From Amycolatopsis pretoriensis (GTDB taxonomy: Bacteria > Actinomycetota > Actinomycetes > Mycobacteriales > Pseudonocardiaceae), in the NCBI RefSeq assembly GCF_900107925.1, contig NZ_FNUJ01000006.1, positions 558,001 through 622,000 on the forward strand: a stretch of DNA of 64,000 bases, written 5' to 3'. Of the stretch, positions 23,566-31,737 are shown piece after piece. The translations under genes were made by a program, and so were the position numbers. A model generated the notes under the pieces. The model saw only the letters and a program-made list of their open reading frames with translations. It made no database searches and was not told the DNA's origin. Within the stretch, counting starts at the first letter, position 1, and every line of letters starts with the position of its first letter.

Positions 23566-25518
23566 ATGGCCGAGCCAGACCGGACTGTCTTGTTCACCAG
23601 GCAGCTGCTGTGGCACGGCGCTGCCGGCGAGCCGCCGCGCAAGCCCCCGGTCGTCTTACTGCTCGGCCCGGTCGGCTCCGGGAAGACGCACGCGCTGCAC
23701 CGGATCGACGCCGACCTCGGCTGGGGCGTCGTGCACAGCCGGTTCGACTTCGGCGACGGCGACCCGAGCCCGGCCGACGTGCTCACCCGGCTCGCGTACG
23801 GCTTCTCCCGCAGCTGGCGCCACCGCGCGAAACCGCGGTTCCTGCGGTTCGCCCTGGCGCTGATCGCGGCGCGGGCCGACCTCGGCGCGACCGACTACCG
23901 CGACGACAAGGCGACGCTGCGCCGGCTGCTCGAAGAGTTCCACCGCGACCGCCGGCCCCGGTGGGTCGACGCGACGGTCGGCCTCGGCGTCCGGCTCGCC
24001 ACCGCGACCGGAACCGTCCCCGCGCCCGTCGCCGACGCCTTTTCCGCCGAGCTGCCGAAGCTGGTGCGAGCCGTCCGGCCGCGGCTGGCCCAGGCCCTGC
24101 GCTCGCTGCGGGACGTCGAGTGGTTCCAGGGCGGCGACGCCTACGACGCGCTCATCGACCTCAACCGGCTCGCCCGCGGCCGCGAAGCCGACCCCGAGCG
24201 GCTCACGGCCTGGCTGCTCGAAGCCTTCCTCGCCGACGTCCGGGAGAACCACCGCCGGATGTCCGGCCCCGAACGCCGGAGCCCCTGCGACTGCCCGGAT
24301 TCCCGGCGCAAGCCCCACCTGCACACCTGGGTGGCGCTGCTGGACAACGTCGACCATTCCGGCGGCCTCGCCTTCCTGCGGGCGCTGACCGCCGCGCGGG
24401 AACGCCACCGCGGCGACCACGACCCGCTGCTGGTCGTGGCGTCGAGCGGGTCGTGGCACGGCGAGTGGGACGACGAGCTGGGCCGCACCTGGCGGCCGCC
24501 CTGGCAGCCGGGCACCGGCGCGGGCCGGACCGTCCCCGCCTGCGGACAGGCGTCTTACGAGCACTGGGCCGGGGAGGCGGACGCGCGGTCCTCGCCGTAC
24601 TACCCCGTGCTGCTCGAACCGCTGTCCGTCGGCGGGGTCGCCGAGCTCCTCGGCCGTGACGTCCCGCGCACCCACGCGGAGTTCGCGCACCGGGCGACCG
24701 GTGGCCTGCCGGGCGCGGTGCGGCAGGTCGCGCGGGTCCTGCGGGGCACGGAGATCGTGCCGGGCGCGCGCGACGTCCTCGGCGCCGGTGGCCCCGGCCC
24801 CTGGCCGTCCTGGCTTTCCGAACTGGGTCTATCCACAGTGGACGCCAACGAACTGGTGGCGGCGGCGCCGTTCGCCACCGCGCCTTGGCTGGTCCAGCCA
24901 CGCGCGGAGGGCGCCGTCGTCCGGCCGCGCGTCGGCCCGATCCTCACCGAGCTGCGCGCATCCCTGTGGGTGCGGGCCGGCGAGGGCGACCAGGTCACGC
25001 TGCACCCGTGGCTCGCGGGCAACCTGACGTCCGCGCTGGCCCGCAGCGACGAGGGCGCGGCCGGTTACCGGGCGCAGTTCGCCGCCCTCCAGGCCACCGC
25101 CGGGACCGACGACGTCCGCCGCGCCTACTGCCTGCTCGCCCTCGGCGAGTTCCCCGCGGTGGTGGACCTGTTCGAACGGGAATTCCCGCGGCTGCCGCAC
25201 CTGATATGGCTCGACCGGCTCACCCTGGTCGTCCACGCCCCGGACGACCAGCCGCTCGACACCGGCTACGACGAGCTGCGAGAACAGCTCGTCAAGGCCG
25301 ACCGCGAGCACCAGCCCGACCGGACGCCGCTGCGCAGCGAGCTCGCCCGCCTGCTCGCCGCGTGCTGGTTCGCCACGAACCCGTTCGCCGTGCGGGGAAG
25401 CGCCCAGAACCGCGACATCGAGCTGGCCCTGGTCAACCTTTCCCGGGCGTCCGAGCGCGCCGACACCGCCCACCTCCACACCTTCGCCGACCGGGCCGCG
25501 CGCGGCCTCTGGCCGTGA
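23566..25518 (+). CDS. Large P-loop NTPase of unknown role
   Basis: A 650-residue protein with Walker A GPVGSGKT (34-41) and a likely Walker B in WVALLDNVDH near 265. A Cys/His cluster (CDCPDSRRKPHLH) precedes the Walker B, and a GGLPGAV motif resembling the sensor region of STAND/AAA ATPases lies near 382. The C-terminal third is helical, perhaps TPR-like. There is no membrane helix. The next gene, nine bases downstream, encodes a membrane-anchored solute-binding protein, so the pair may couple extracellular ligand sensing to an intracellular ATPase. Confidence 0.6.
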   Translation: MAEPDRTVLFTRQLLWHGAAGEPPRKPPVVLLLGPVGSGKTHALHRIDADLGWGVVHSRFDFGDGDPSPADVLTRLAYGFSRSWRHRAKPRFLRFALALIAARADLGATDYRDDKATLRRLLEEFHRDRRPRWVDATVGLGVRLATATGTVPAPVADAFSAELPKLVRAVRPRLAQALRSLRDVEWFQGGDAYDALIDLNRLARGREADPERLTAWLLEAFLADVRENHRRMSGPERRSPCDCPDSRRKPHLHTWVALLDNVDHSGGLAFLRALTAARERHRGDHDPLLVVASSGSWHGEWDDELGRTWRPPWQPGTGAGRTVPACGQASYEHWAGEADARSSPYYPVLLEPLSVGGVAELLGRDVPRTHAEFAHRATGGLPGAVRQVARVLRGTEIVPGARDVLGAGGPGPWPSWLSELGLSTVDANELVAAAPFATAPWLVQPRAEGAVVRPRVGPILTELRASLWVRAGEGDQVTLHPWLAGNLTSALARSDEGAAGYRAQFAALQATAGTDDVRRAYCLLALGEFPAVVDLFEREFPRLPHLIWLDRLTLVVHAPDDQPLDTGYDELREQLVKADREHQPDRTPLRSELARLLAACWFATNPFAVRGSAQNRDIELALVNLSRASERADTAHLHTFADRAARGLWP

Positions 25519-25527
25519 GGAGCCACT

Positions 25528-27057
25528 TTGTCCGCCACCGCTCTGGCCTCGTCCCGCGGCCGCCGTCCCGCCCCGCCGGTGCGCCCGCGTGGCTGGGCGC
25601 ACCGGCACTGGCTGGTCCTTTCCGTCGCCGGTGTCGTCCTGCTCGGCGGCTTGATCGTCGGGCTGCGGCCGTGGGAGCGGTGCGGGCCGGGCCTGGACGA
25701 CACCGGCGACGCCGGGTGCGTCGGCCTGAACCTCGCGTCCGGCCCGTTCCGGGGCGACGACCCGCTCGCCGACCTCGAAGCGCTCATCGCCGACCACAAC
25801 GACCAGGTCGCCGGCGACTACGAAACGATCGTGCTGCTGGAGAACATGACCTCGGACCCGGCGACCGACAGCACGCCGACCGAGTACGTCCGCCACGAGA
25901 TCGAGGGCGCTATCGCCGCGGTCTGGCCCGGCCCCGGGGACACCCCGCACTTCAAGCTGCTGCTGGCCAACATCGGCGGGGACGCCGCGCACTGGCGGGC
26001 GGTGGTGGACCGGATCGCCGAGCACGCCGACGGTGAGCACATCGCCGCGGTGACCGGCCTCGGCATCAGCCTCGGCAACGTCCGCGACGCGATCGCGGCC
26101 CTGTCCGAGCACGACATCGTGACGATCGGCGCGACGGTCACCGGCGACGACCTGAACTTCGACGCGGCGCGCAAGCCCATCCGGAACTTCTTCCGCGTCG
26201 GGCCGACGAACAGCGACGAAGCACGCGCCGCCGTGAACTACATCGCGAGCCTGCCGAAGCACCGCACGATGCTCGTCGCCGACGTCAGCGACGCCGAAAT
26301 CTACGCCGCGACGATGGCGAAGGCCTTCCAGCAGCAGGACCTGGTCCCGGTGGAGTTCACGAAGAAGTACCGCCTGCCCGGCAAGCTCACCGGCGCGAAC
26401 CGCCACGACTACCTGCTCAGGCTCTTCAGCGGCATGCACTCCGACATCTGCGCCGCCCAGCCGGACGTCATCTACTTCGCCGGCCGCGGCGTGGACCTGC
26501 GCTCGTTCACCACGGCGCTCGCGGAGGACGGCGCCTGCCGGCAGCTCCCGTCGGTGACGGTGGTCACCGGCGACGACGCCGCGACGCTCGTCGGGTCACC
26601 GCTGCGGCTCGACGGCGACATCGCCGTCCGGCCCCTGTACACCGCCCTCGCCTACCGCGACCAGTGGCAGAAGTTCGTCGGCGACGAGGCGTCCCTGACG
26701 TACCGGACGAACTACAGCGACTTCGAAAACCGCTTCACCCGCAACAAGTTCGCGCCGGACGACCTGCTGGACGGCGCCGCGATGATCGAGTACGACGCCG
26801 CCGCGACGGCCGTGAAGGCCGCCGAAGACAACCCGACCCGCGGCCACGAGGGCATGGCCAACTTCGTGGCGAACATCGACTGCAACTCGGCGCTGCCCGG
26901 GGCCACCGGCTTCGTCGCGTTCCGCCAGGAAGACGGCAACCAGGTCGACAAGGCCCTGCCGATCCTGCAGCTGCGGGCCGACGGCTCGACCAGCCCGGAC
27001 GCCCTGGTCTGGTCGCAGGGGCGCCCGCTCGACACGTCGCCGGCGTGCCGCTCCTAG
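25528..27057 (+). CDS. Membrane-anchored periplasmic-binding-fold protein
   Basis: A 509-residue protein with an N-terminal signal-anchor (about 32-50, WLVLSVAGVVLLGGLIVGL) and a large extracellular type I periplasmic-binding fold like that of branched-chain amino-acid receptors: HIAAVTGLGISLGNVRDAIAAL, RNFFRVGPTNSDEARAAVNYI, DVIYFAGRGVDL and ATGFVAF. TTG 25528 has GAGGAG six bases upstream. There are no ABC permease genes nearby, so a role as receptor partner of the upstream NTPase is more likely than transport. Confidence 0.72.
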   Translation: MSATALASSRGRRPAPPVRPRGWAHRHWLVLSVAGVVLLGGLIVGLRPWERCGPGLDDTGDAGCVGLNLASGPFRGDDPLADLEALIADHNDQVAGDYETIVLLENMTSDPATDSTPTEYVRHEIEGAIAAVWPGPGDTPHFKLLLANIGGDAAHWRAVVDRIAEHADGEHIAAVTGLGISLGNVRDAIAALSEHDIVTIGATVTGDDLNFDAARKPIRNFFRVGPTNSDEARAAVNYIASLPKHRTMLVADVSDAEIYAATMAKAFQQQDLVPVEFTKKYRLPGKLTGANRHDYLLRLFSGMHSDICAAQPDVIYFAGRGVDLRSFTTALAEDGACRQLPSVTVVTGDDAATLVGSPLRLDGDIAVRPLYTALAYRDQWQKFVGDEASLTYRTNYSDFENRFTRNKFAPDDLLDGAAMIEYDAAATAVKAAEDNPTRGHEGMANFVANIDCNSALPGATGFVAFRQEDGNQVDKALPILQLRADGSTSPDALVWSQGRPLDTSPACRS

Positions 27058-27536
27058 GCGCGGTCGCGTTTGAGCTGCCGGTACTCGCGCAGGACCAGGA
27101 CGATGATCACGACGTCGAGCGCGGCGAAGAACGGCAACGCGATCGAGTGGGTGTGGATTGCCCGGAAGATCTCGTAGACGACGAACGCCGCGAGGACCAG
27201 CGCCGCGACCGGGTACGCGCGCACGATCTTGCGGGCGAGCGCCCAGACCAGGCCCAGCTTGATGAGGCCGTGGGCGAGCAGGTAGGCGACGGCGAACGTC
27301 TTCGTGTCGCCGTGGAGGAAGTTCTCGGTCGCCGACTGCAGGTGGCGCGCGAGGGTGCCGGACGGGTCGCCCAGCAGGTCGCGCGTGATGACCGCGTGGG
27401 TGAACCCGCTGACGGTCGAGGCGGGGATGAACGCGAGGATCAACGCCCCGACGACCTGCAACCCGCCGTCGAGCCCCTTGATCGCGATCGCGACGCGGAA
27501 GAACTTCTCGGTCGCGGTCGTCTTCGTCTCGGACAT
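27054..27536 (-). CDS. DUF2127 membrane protein
   Basis: A 160-residue protein with about four transmembrane segments (AIKGLDGGLQVVGALILAFIP; AVAYLLAHGLIKLGLVWALA; YPVAALVLAAFVVYEIF; a last one near 130-150) and a basic tail. The AIKGLDG start and HxxIKxGLVWAL motif fit DUF2127. No function is known. It overlaps the convergent solute-binding gene by four bases. Confidence 0.8.
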   Translation of the reverse strand: MSETKTTATEKFFRVAIAIKGLDGGLQVVGALILAFIPASTVSGFTHAVITRDLLGDPSGTLARHLQSATENFLHGDTKTFAVAYLLAHGLIKLGLVWALARKIVRAYPVAALVLAAFVVYEIFRAIHTHSIALPFFAALDVVIIVLVLREYRQLKRDRA

Positions 27537-27562
27537 GTCCCCAGCTCAGCACGAACGGCAGG

Positions 27563-27979
27563 TCAGCGCACGTGGAGGCACCTTTCGCACCGTTCGTGCC
27601 GGACTGTCCGGCCGGTGGGGTCGGTCCCGTAGAACGGGAAGCACGCCGCGCCGCAGACGGCCAGGAAGATCGGCCCGCACCGGAGGGGGTGCGGGCCGAC
27701 CTGGTGGGCGACGGCCAGTGCGCGCCGCCGTGCGCCCGCTTCGGGGAGCCACCCGTGGTCCGGCAGGGTGGCGCGGACCCGGGCGTCCAGCTCATCGGCC
27801 CGGGCGACGAGGTCAGCACCCAGGTCGGCGAGCCGTTCGCCGAGGTCGCGGACGATGTCGGGCCGCGGTGTCTCGTCATCGAGGGTGCGCGCGAGCCACG
27901 AGAGGTCGAGGGCGAGCGAGGTGTGCAGATCCCGGACGCGGTCGAGCAGCCGCAGATCCCGGTCGGCTTCGGTCAGCAC
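27563..27979 (-). CDS. Small helical protein with Cys-rich C-terminus
   Basis: A 138-residue protein: a charged helical N-terminal two thirds (RDLHTSLALDLSWLARTL, DLGADLVARADELDARV) followed by CGPIFLAVCGAAC and CERC, a possible zinc site. GTG 27979 overlaps the stop of the upstream zinc-finger gene by seven bases. No family is recognised; it is conserved in style with small actinomycete proteins encoded beside XRE/DUF397 pairs. Confidence 0.5.
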   Translation of the reverse strand: MLTEADRDLRLLDRVRDLHTSLALDLSWLARTLDDETPRPDIVRDLGERLADLGADLVARADELDARVRATLPDHGWLPEAGARRRALAVAHQVGPHPLRCGPIFLAVCGAACFPFYGTDPTGRTVRHERCERCLHVR

Positions 27980-28176
27980 CGCGCCAGCCGCGCCAGCCAC
28001 GCGGCCCGGCACTCGGCACAGGTCGGGTCGAACCAGTTCCCGCCGAGCTGGGGAACATCGCACACCGCGACAGTCACCTCCTCCCCGCACAGGGTCGTGA
28101 ACTGTTCTTCGGGACGCGGGGGGAAGGTTCCGTCGAGCGCGTGGCGCTTTCCCTCCGCTTGCTGCCACCTCAACAT
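27973..28176 (-). CDS. Small zinc-finger-like protein
   Basis: A 67-residue protein with MLRWQQAEGKRHAL at its start, then FTTLCGEEVTV and DPTCAECRAAWL, which supply Cys pairs for a zinc finger. Similar short proteins are frequent in Pseudonocardiaceae beside XRE/DUF5753 genes. On the minus strand an AATAGT box lies a few bases before the ATG and there is no ribosome-binding site, so a leaderless message is possible. It is divergent from the XRE/DUF5753 gene. Confidence 0.62.
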   Translation of the reverse strand: MLRWQQAEGKRHALDGTFPPRPEEQFTTLCGEEVTVAVCDVPQLGGNWFDPTCAECRAAWLARLARC

Positions 28177-28254
28177 AGGACTATTCAATCTGTCCGATCC
28201 GGTAGACACCAACACGCTGATGGAGTGATGGACGGCGTTCGTATTATCGACGCC

Positions 28255-29088
28255 ATGAAAGCGACTTCTTCCACGCCACGCGCACGCACGTTGGCCGCTG
28301 GACTGCGCGAAGTGCGCGAAGCGCACGGAGTGGGGTTACGAAAGCTGGCGCGCATACTCGGCTTCGCACCGCAGGTCCTCTCGCTGTGGGAGAAGGGACT
28401 GCGGTTGCCCACCGTCGCGGACGTGGCCTTGATCCTCGGCTACTTCGAGGTGCGCGGCGAGAAACAAAGACACCTTCTCGAATTGGCGGGATCCGCACGC
28501 GAACCCGATTGGATCACCGCCGGTTCACCGGAGATCCCGGAGCCGTTGAGCGGACTGCTGGAATGCGAGCGATCAGCGACTACCATCACAAACTGGGAAC
28601 TCGGAATCATTCCCGGACTGCTGCAGACCGCCGACTACGCCCGGGCTTTGCTGAGCAATTCGAATCTCACCCTCGAGCAGGCCGACGCACGCCTCAAGGT
28701 CCGGCTCGAGCGGCAGAAGATTCTCACCCGACCCCAGCCGGCCCGGCTGAACGCGGTGATCTTCGAGACAGCATTCCGCGAGCGAGTGGGAAACGCGGAC
28801 ATCATGTCCGACCAGTACGACCACCTGCTGGAGATGTCCCGGCTGCCGAACGTCTCACTGCGGATCGTTCGCTCAGGCCAGGGCTACCAGCCTGGCCTGC
28901 TGGGCAGCTACCTCATCTACGAATACGAGGAGCTGCCGCCCATCATCTTCCTCGAACACTACAGCGGGAGCGCCTTTCTGTCCGACGATAAGCATCTCGC
29001 CGCCTATCGGCGGCTTGCTAAGATGACGGCCGAAATTGCGCTCGACAACGAAGCCTCCCGCAGCCTGATCGCGGAGGTGACCAGATAG
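28255..29088 (+). CDS. XRE-family regulator with DUF5753 domain
   Basis: A 277-residue protein: an XRE HTH (about 10-70, RKLARILGFAPQVLSLWEKG) followed by the DUF5753 domain (WELGIIPGLLQTADYARAL, FETAFRERVG, PNVSLRIV, EYEELPPIIFLEHYSG), the standard actinomycete form. ATG 28255 has no ribosome-binding site but TATTAT lies just upstream, which fits a leaderless transcript; ATG 28228 would add nine residues. The DUF397 gene 12 bases downstream is its usual partner, in pairs that control development or act like toxin-antitoxin modules. Confidence 0.87.
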   Translation: MKATSSTPRARTLAAGLREVREAHGVGLRKLARILGFAPQVLSLWEKGLRLPTVADVALILGYFEVRGEKQRHLLELAGSAREPDWITAGSPEIPEPLSGLLECERSATTITNWELGIIPGLLQTADYARALLSNSNLTLEQADARLKVRLERQKILTRPQPARLNAVIFETAFRERVGNADIMSDQYDHLLEMSRLPNVSLRIVRSGQGYQPGLLGSYLIYEYEELPPIIFLEHYSGSAFLSDDKHLAAYRRLAKMTAEIALDNEASRSLIAEVTR

Positions 29089-29100
29089 CGGAGGGCCCGG

Positions 29101-29265
29101 ATGCACCAGACCTGGCGCAAGTCGTCCCACAGTGGCAATGAGGGCAACTGCGTCGAGGTGGCGATCGAGCGCACCGTCGGCGTGCGGGACAGCAAAGCCC
29201 CCGCCGCCGGTCAGCTCACCGTCTCACGTCAGGCCTGGTCAGCGGCCCTTCGCCGGCTTCGCTGA
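29101..29265 (+). CDS. DUF397 small protein
   Basis: A 54-residue protein with the family signature: WRKSSHSGNEGNCVEVA, then VGVRDSK, and a C-terminal AWSAALRRLR helix. These proteins are encoded next to XRE/DUF5753 regulators and are thought to modulate them. GGAGGGCCCGG precedes ATG 29101. A strong hairpin follows. Confidence 0.85.
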   Translation: MHQTWRKSSHSGNEGNCVEVAIERTVGVRDSKAPAAGQLTVSRQAWSAALRRLR

Positions 29266-29270
29266 CGCGA

Positions 29271-29308
29271 AGGCCTCCTTACCCGCGCGAACGCCGGCAA
29301 GGAGGCCT
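29271..29308. terminator. Hairpin terminator after the DUF397 gene
   Basis: AGGCCTCCTT and AAGGAGGCCT form a perfect 10-bp stem around an 18-base loop between convergent genes. Confidence 0.65.
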
Positions 29309-29321
29309 CCACGGACTCGGC

Positions 29322-31655
29322 TCACATGGCGGGCGGAGCGGTCTTCGTGCCCCACGCCGTCGGGGTGTCACTCAACGTGAAACGGATCTTGCCCGCACGC
29401 AGCAGATCGGCATGCGAGATCCAGCTGCGGTCGTACGTCCGGTGCCCGACCTGAACGTCCTTTGTGTACTGCAGCTTCGCCGCGCTCGCCCCGGGCGCCT
29501 CGATCTCGATCTTGCGGCCGCCGGCCGGGCGGATCTCGACCTTCTCGAACATCGGCGTGCTGAGCAGGTACGTCCCGGAACCCGGCTGGGCCTCGAACAC
29601 ACCCGTCATGCCGAAGACGAGCCACGACGAGATGGTGCCGAGGTCGTCGTTGCCGGGCATGCCGTACGGCGTGTCCGTGAACAACGTCCGCGCCGCGCGC
29701 AGCACGGCCGATGTCTTCCACGGCGCGCCCGTCCAGCTGTACATCCAGGGCGCGTGCAGGTCGGGCTCGTTGTTCGGGTTGAACGCGAAGTTGTTGTGGT
29801 AGTCGTACGCGCCGTGGACCCAGGAGTCCGCAGCGGCCTTCGCCGGGTCGGTGAGCAGCAGCGGCATGTCGAAGAACGTGTCGAGCCGCTTCTCCGCCTG
29901 CGCCGGGCCGCCCATCAGGCCGAACAGCTTCGCGGTGTCCTGCTGGGCCAGCCACTGGTACTGCCACGGCGTGCCCTCGTGGAAGCCCGTTGACTGGGCG
30001 GGATCCGGATCGCCGACGCCGGTGCCGTCCGCCGCACGCGTGCGCGGGAAGCCCGTGAACCCGTGGGAATCGACGCTGGTGTCCCACAGCTTCGCGAAGT
30101 TGCCGCAGCGAGCGGACAGCGTCGCGGCCTTGTCGCGGTAGCCCAGCCCGGACGCCATGGTGGACAGCGCGCAGTCGGCGAGGGCGTACTCGAGGGTGGC
30201 CGAGCCGGCCTGGCGGGTGTCGCCGTAGGTGTAGCCGGGCAGGTCCTGGTAGCCGATCCAGCCGTTCTTCACGTACGTCGGGTTGCCGTCGCGGCCGCGG
30301 AAGATCGACTGGTCCGCCGGGACTTCGTTGGCGTTGCGCCACAACGCGTCGAAGAGCTGGCGCGCGGTTTTGTCGTCCAGAATGCCGCGACGGTAGTTGT
30401 CGACGACCCACGGCGTGACGGGGTCGCCGCTCATCACGTTCGTCTCGCCGCCGGCCAGTGCCCAGCGCGGGACCCAGCCGCCGTCCTGGTAGACCTTCAG
30501 GATCGACTTGGTCATGTCCGCGGCCTTGTCCGGGTGCAGCAGCGCGACCAGCTGGTTCTGCGACCGGTAGGTGTCCCACAGCGAGAACATCTGGTAGTAC
30601 GTGTCCCGGCTGCGGTGGACCTTGTCGTCGAAGCCGCGGTAGGAACCGTCCACATCGGACCCGACGGACGGGTGCAGCAGCGACCGGTACAGCGCGCTGT
30701 AGTACGTCCGCTGGTCCGCGGTCGTCCCGCCGGCGACGCGCATGCGGTTCAGCTCGTCGCGCCAGGTGTCGTGAGCGGCTTTCCGCGCCTTGTCGAACGA
30801 CTTGGGCTGCTCGGCGCCGCGGTTGAGCCGGGCGCCGTCGATCGAGGTGTAGGAAAGCCCGACGGACGCGCCGACCTGGCTCTTGTCGCTGCCGAAGGTG
30901 AGCCAGGCGCCGGTGCGCTGGCTGCCGAGCTCGGCGTCACGCTGGTTCGGCGTCAGCTTGTTGTCCGTCCAGGTGCCGAAACTCGTGAACTTGCGGTCGA
31001 ACTTCGCGCTGAAGAAGACCTTGTAGCGTTCCTTCTGCGTCTCCCAGCAGAAGTTCCCGCCCTGCAGCCAGCCTTCGACGGTGTCGTCGCCGACGACGTG
31101 GACATCACCGGCGTAGGTGTAGCCGTTGCTCTCGCCGACTTCGATGAGGACGTTCTCACTCGTCTTGCCGGGGAACGTGTAGCGGTGCTGGCCGGTGCGC
31201 TGGGTGGCGGTCAACTCGGCTTCGATGCCGTTGTCCAGCTTGACGCCGTAGTACCCGGGTTGCCGGGTCTCGTTCGCGTGGCTGAACTTGGCGCCGTACT
31301 GGGCGGGGTCGCTGCTGGTGACGGCGCCGGTCGTCGGCATGAACCGGAAGTTGCCCATGGTCTGGCAGCCGACCCCGGAGAGGTGGGTGTGGCTGAAGCC
31401 GAGGGTGGTGTCCTGCGCGTAGTCGTAGGACGCGTACTTCTTGAGCTGGGTGTCCGGGGACAGCTGCACCATCCCGAAGGGGGTGGTGGCGCCCGGGAAG
31501 GTGGTGCCGTCCCCGTTGTTGCCGATCGAGGTGTCGACGAGGGTGGTGGGGTCGTCGGCGAATCTCGGCCCGGCGGCTCGGGCGGGGGTCGCGAGGGCCA
31601 TCGTGGTGGCTCCGGCGAGCAAGGTGGCAAGGACGCGCGTCCGCGTTCTCATCAT
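29322..31655 (-). CDS. Secreted GH92-family alpha-mannosidase
   Basis: A 777-residue exported glycoside hydrolase of family 92, calcium-dependent alpha-1,2-type mannosidases. It has a Sec signal (VLATLLAGATTMALATPARA, cleavage near residue 29), an N-terminal beta-sandwich with DTSIGNNGDGTTFPGATTPFGMVQLSPDT and GFSHTHLSGVGC, and a catalytic (alpha/alpha)6 barrel with SLWDTYRSQNQL, GNDDLGTISSWLVFGMTG and NNEPDLHAPWMY. AGGAGG precedes ATG 31655. A perfect LacI-type palindrome lies directly upstream. Confidence 0.93.
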   Translation of the reverse strand: MMRTRTRVLATLLAGATTMALATPARAAGPRFADDPTTLVDTSIGNNGDGTTFPGATTPFGMVQLSPDTQLKKYASYDYAQDTTLGFSHTHLSGVGCQTMGNFRFMPTTGAVTSSDPAQYGAKFSHANETRQPGYYGVKLDNGIEAELTATQRTGQHRYTFPGKTSENVLIEVGESNGYTYAGDVHVVGDDTVEGWLQGGNFCWETQKERYKVFFSAKFDRKFTSFGTWTDNKLTPNQRDAELGSQRTGAWLTFGSDKSQVGASVGLSYTSIDGARLNRGAEQPKSFDKARKAAHDTWRDELNRMRVAGGTTADQRTYYSALYRSLLHPSVGSDVDGSYRGFDDKVHRSRDTYYQMFSLWDTYRSQNQLVALLHPDKAADMTKSILKVYQDGGWVPRWALAGGETNVMSGDPVTPWVVDNYRRGILDDKTARQLFDALWRNANEVPADQSIFRGRDGNPTYVKNGWIGYQDLPGYTYGDTRQAGSATLEYALADCALSTMASGLGYRDKAATLSARCGNFAKLWDTSVDSHGFTGFPRTRAADGTGVGDPDPAQSTGFHEGTPWQYQWLAQQDTAKLFGLMGGPAQAEKRLDTFFDMPLLLTDPAKAAADSWVHGAYDYHNNFAFNPNNEPDLHAPWMYSWTGAPWKTSAVLRAARTLFTDTPYGMPGNDDLGTISSWLVFGMTGVFEAQPGSGTYLLSTPMFEKVEIRPAGGRKIEIEAPGASAAKLQYTKDVQVGHRTYDRSWISHADLLRAGKIRFTLSDTPTAWGTKTAPPAM

Positions 31656-31666
31656 CCGTGTCCTCC

Positions 31667-31680
31667 TGACAACGTTGTCA
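31667..31680. promoter_or_regulatory. LacI-family operator TGACAACGTTGTCA
   Basis: A perfect 14-bp palindrome with a central CG, typical of LacI/GalR sites, placed next to the ribosome-binding site of the GH92 gene. This implies repression by a LacI-type protein encoded elsewhere, released by a mannose-derived sugar. Confidence 0.65.
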
Positions 31681-31737
31681 CATGCACGGTGGGATCTTTT
31701 CCGTTGTCCGGTGGACAAAGCAAGCCCCGAACGTCGG

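Noticed and set aside
21165..25518. Secondary-metabolite cluster around the SARP gene
   Set aside because: There is no synthase, cyclase set or tailoring enzyme within reach; neighbours are a Tat-exported protein, a phosphatase and an NTPase.
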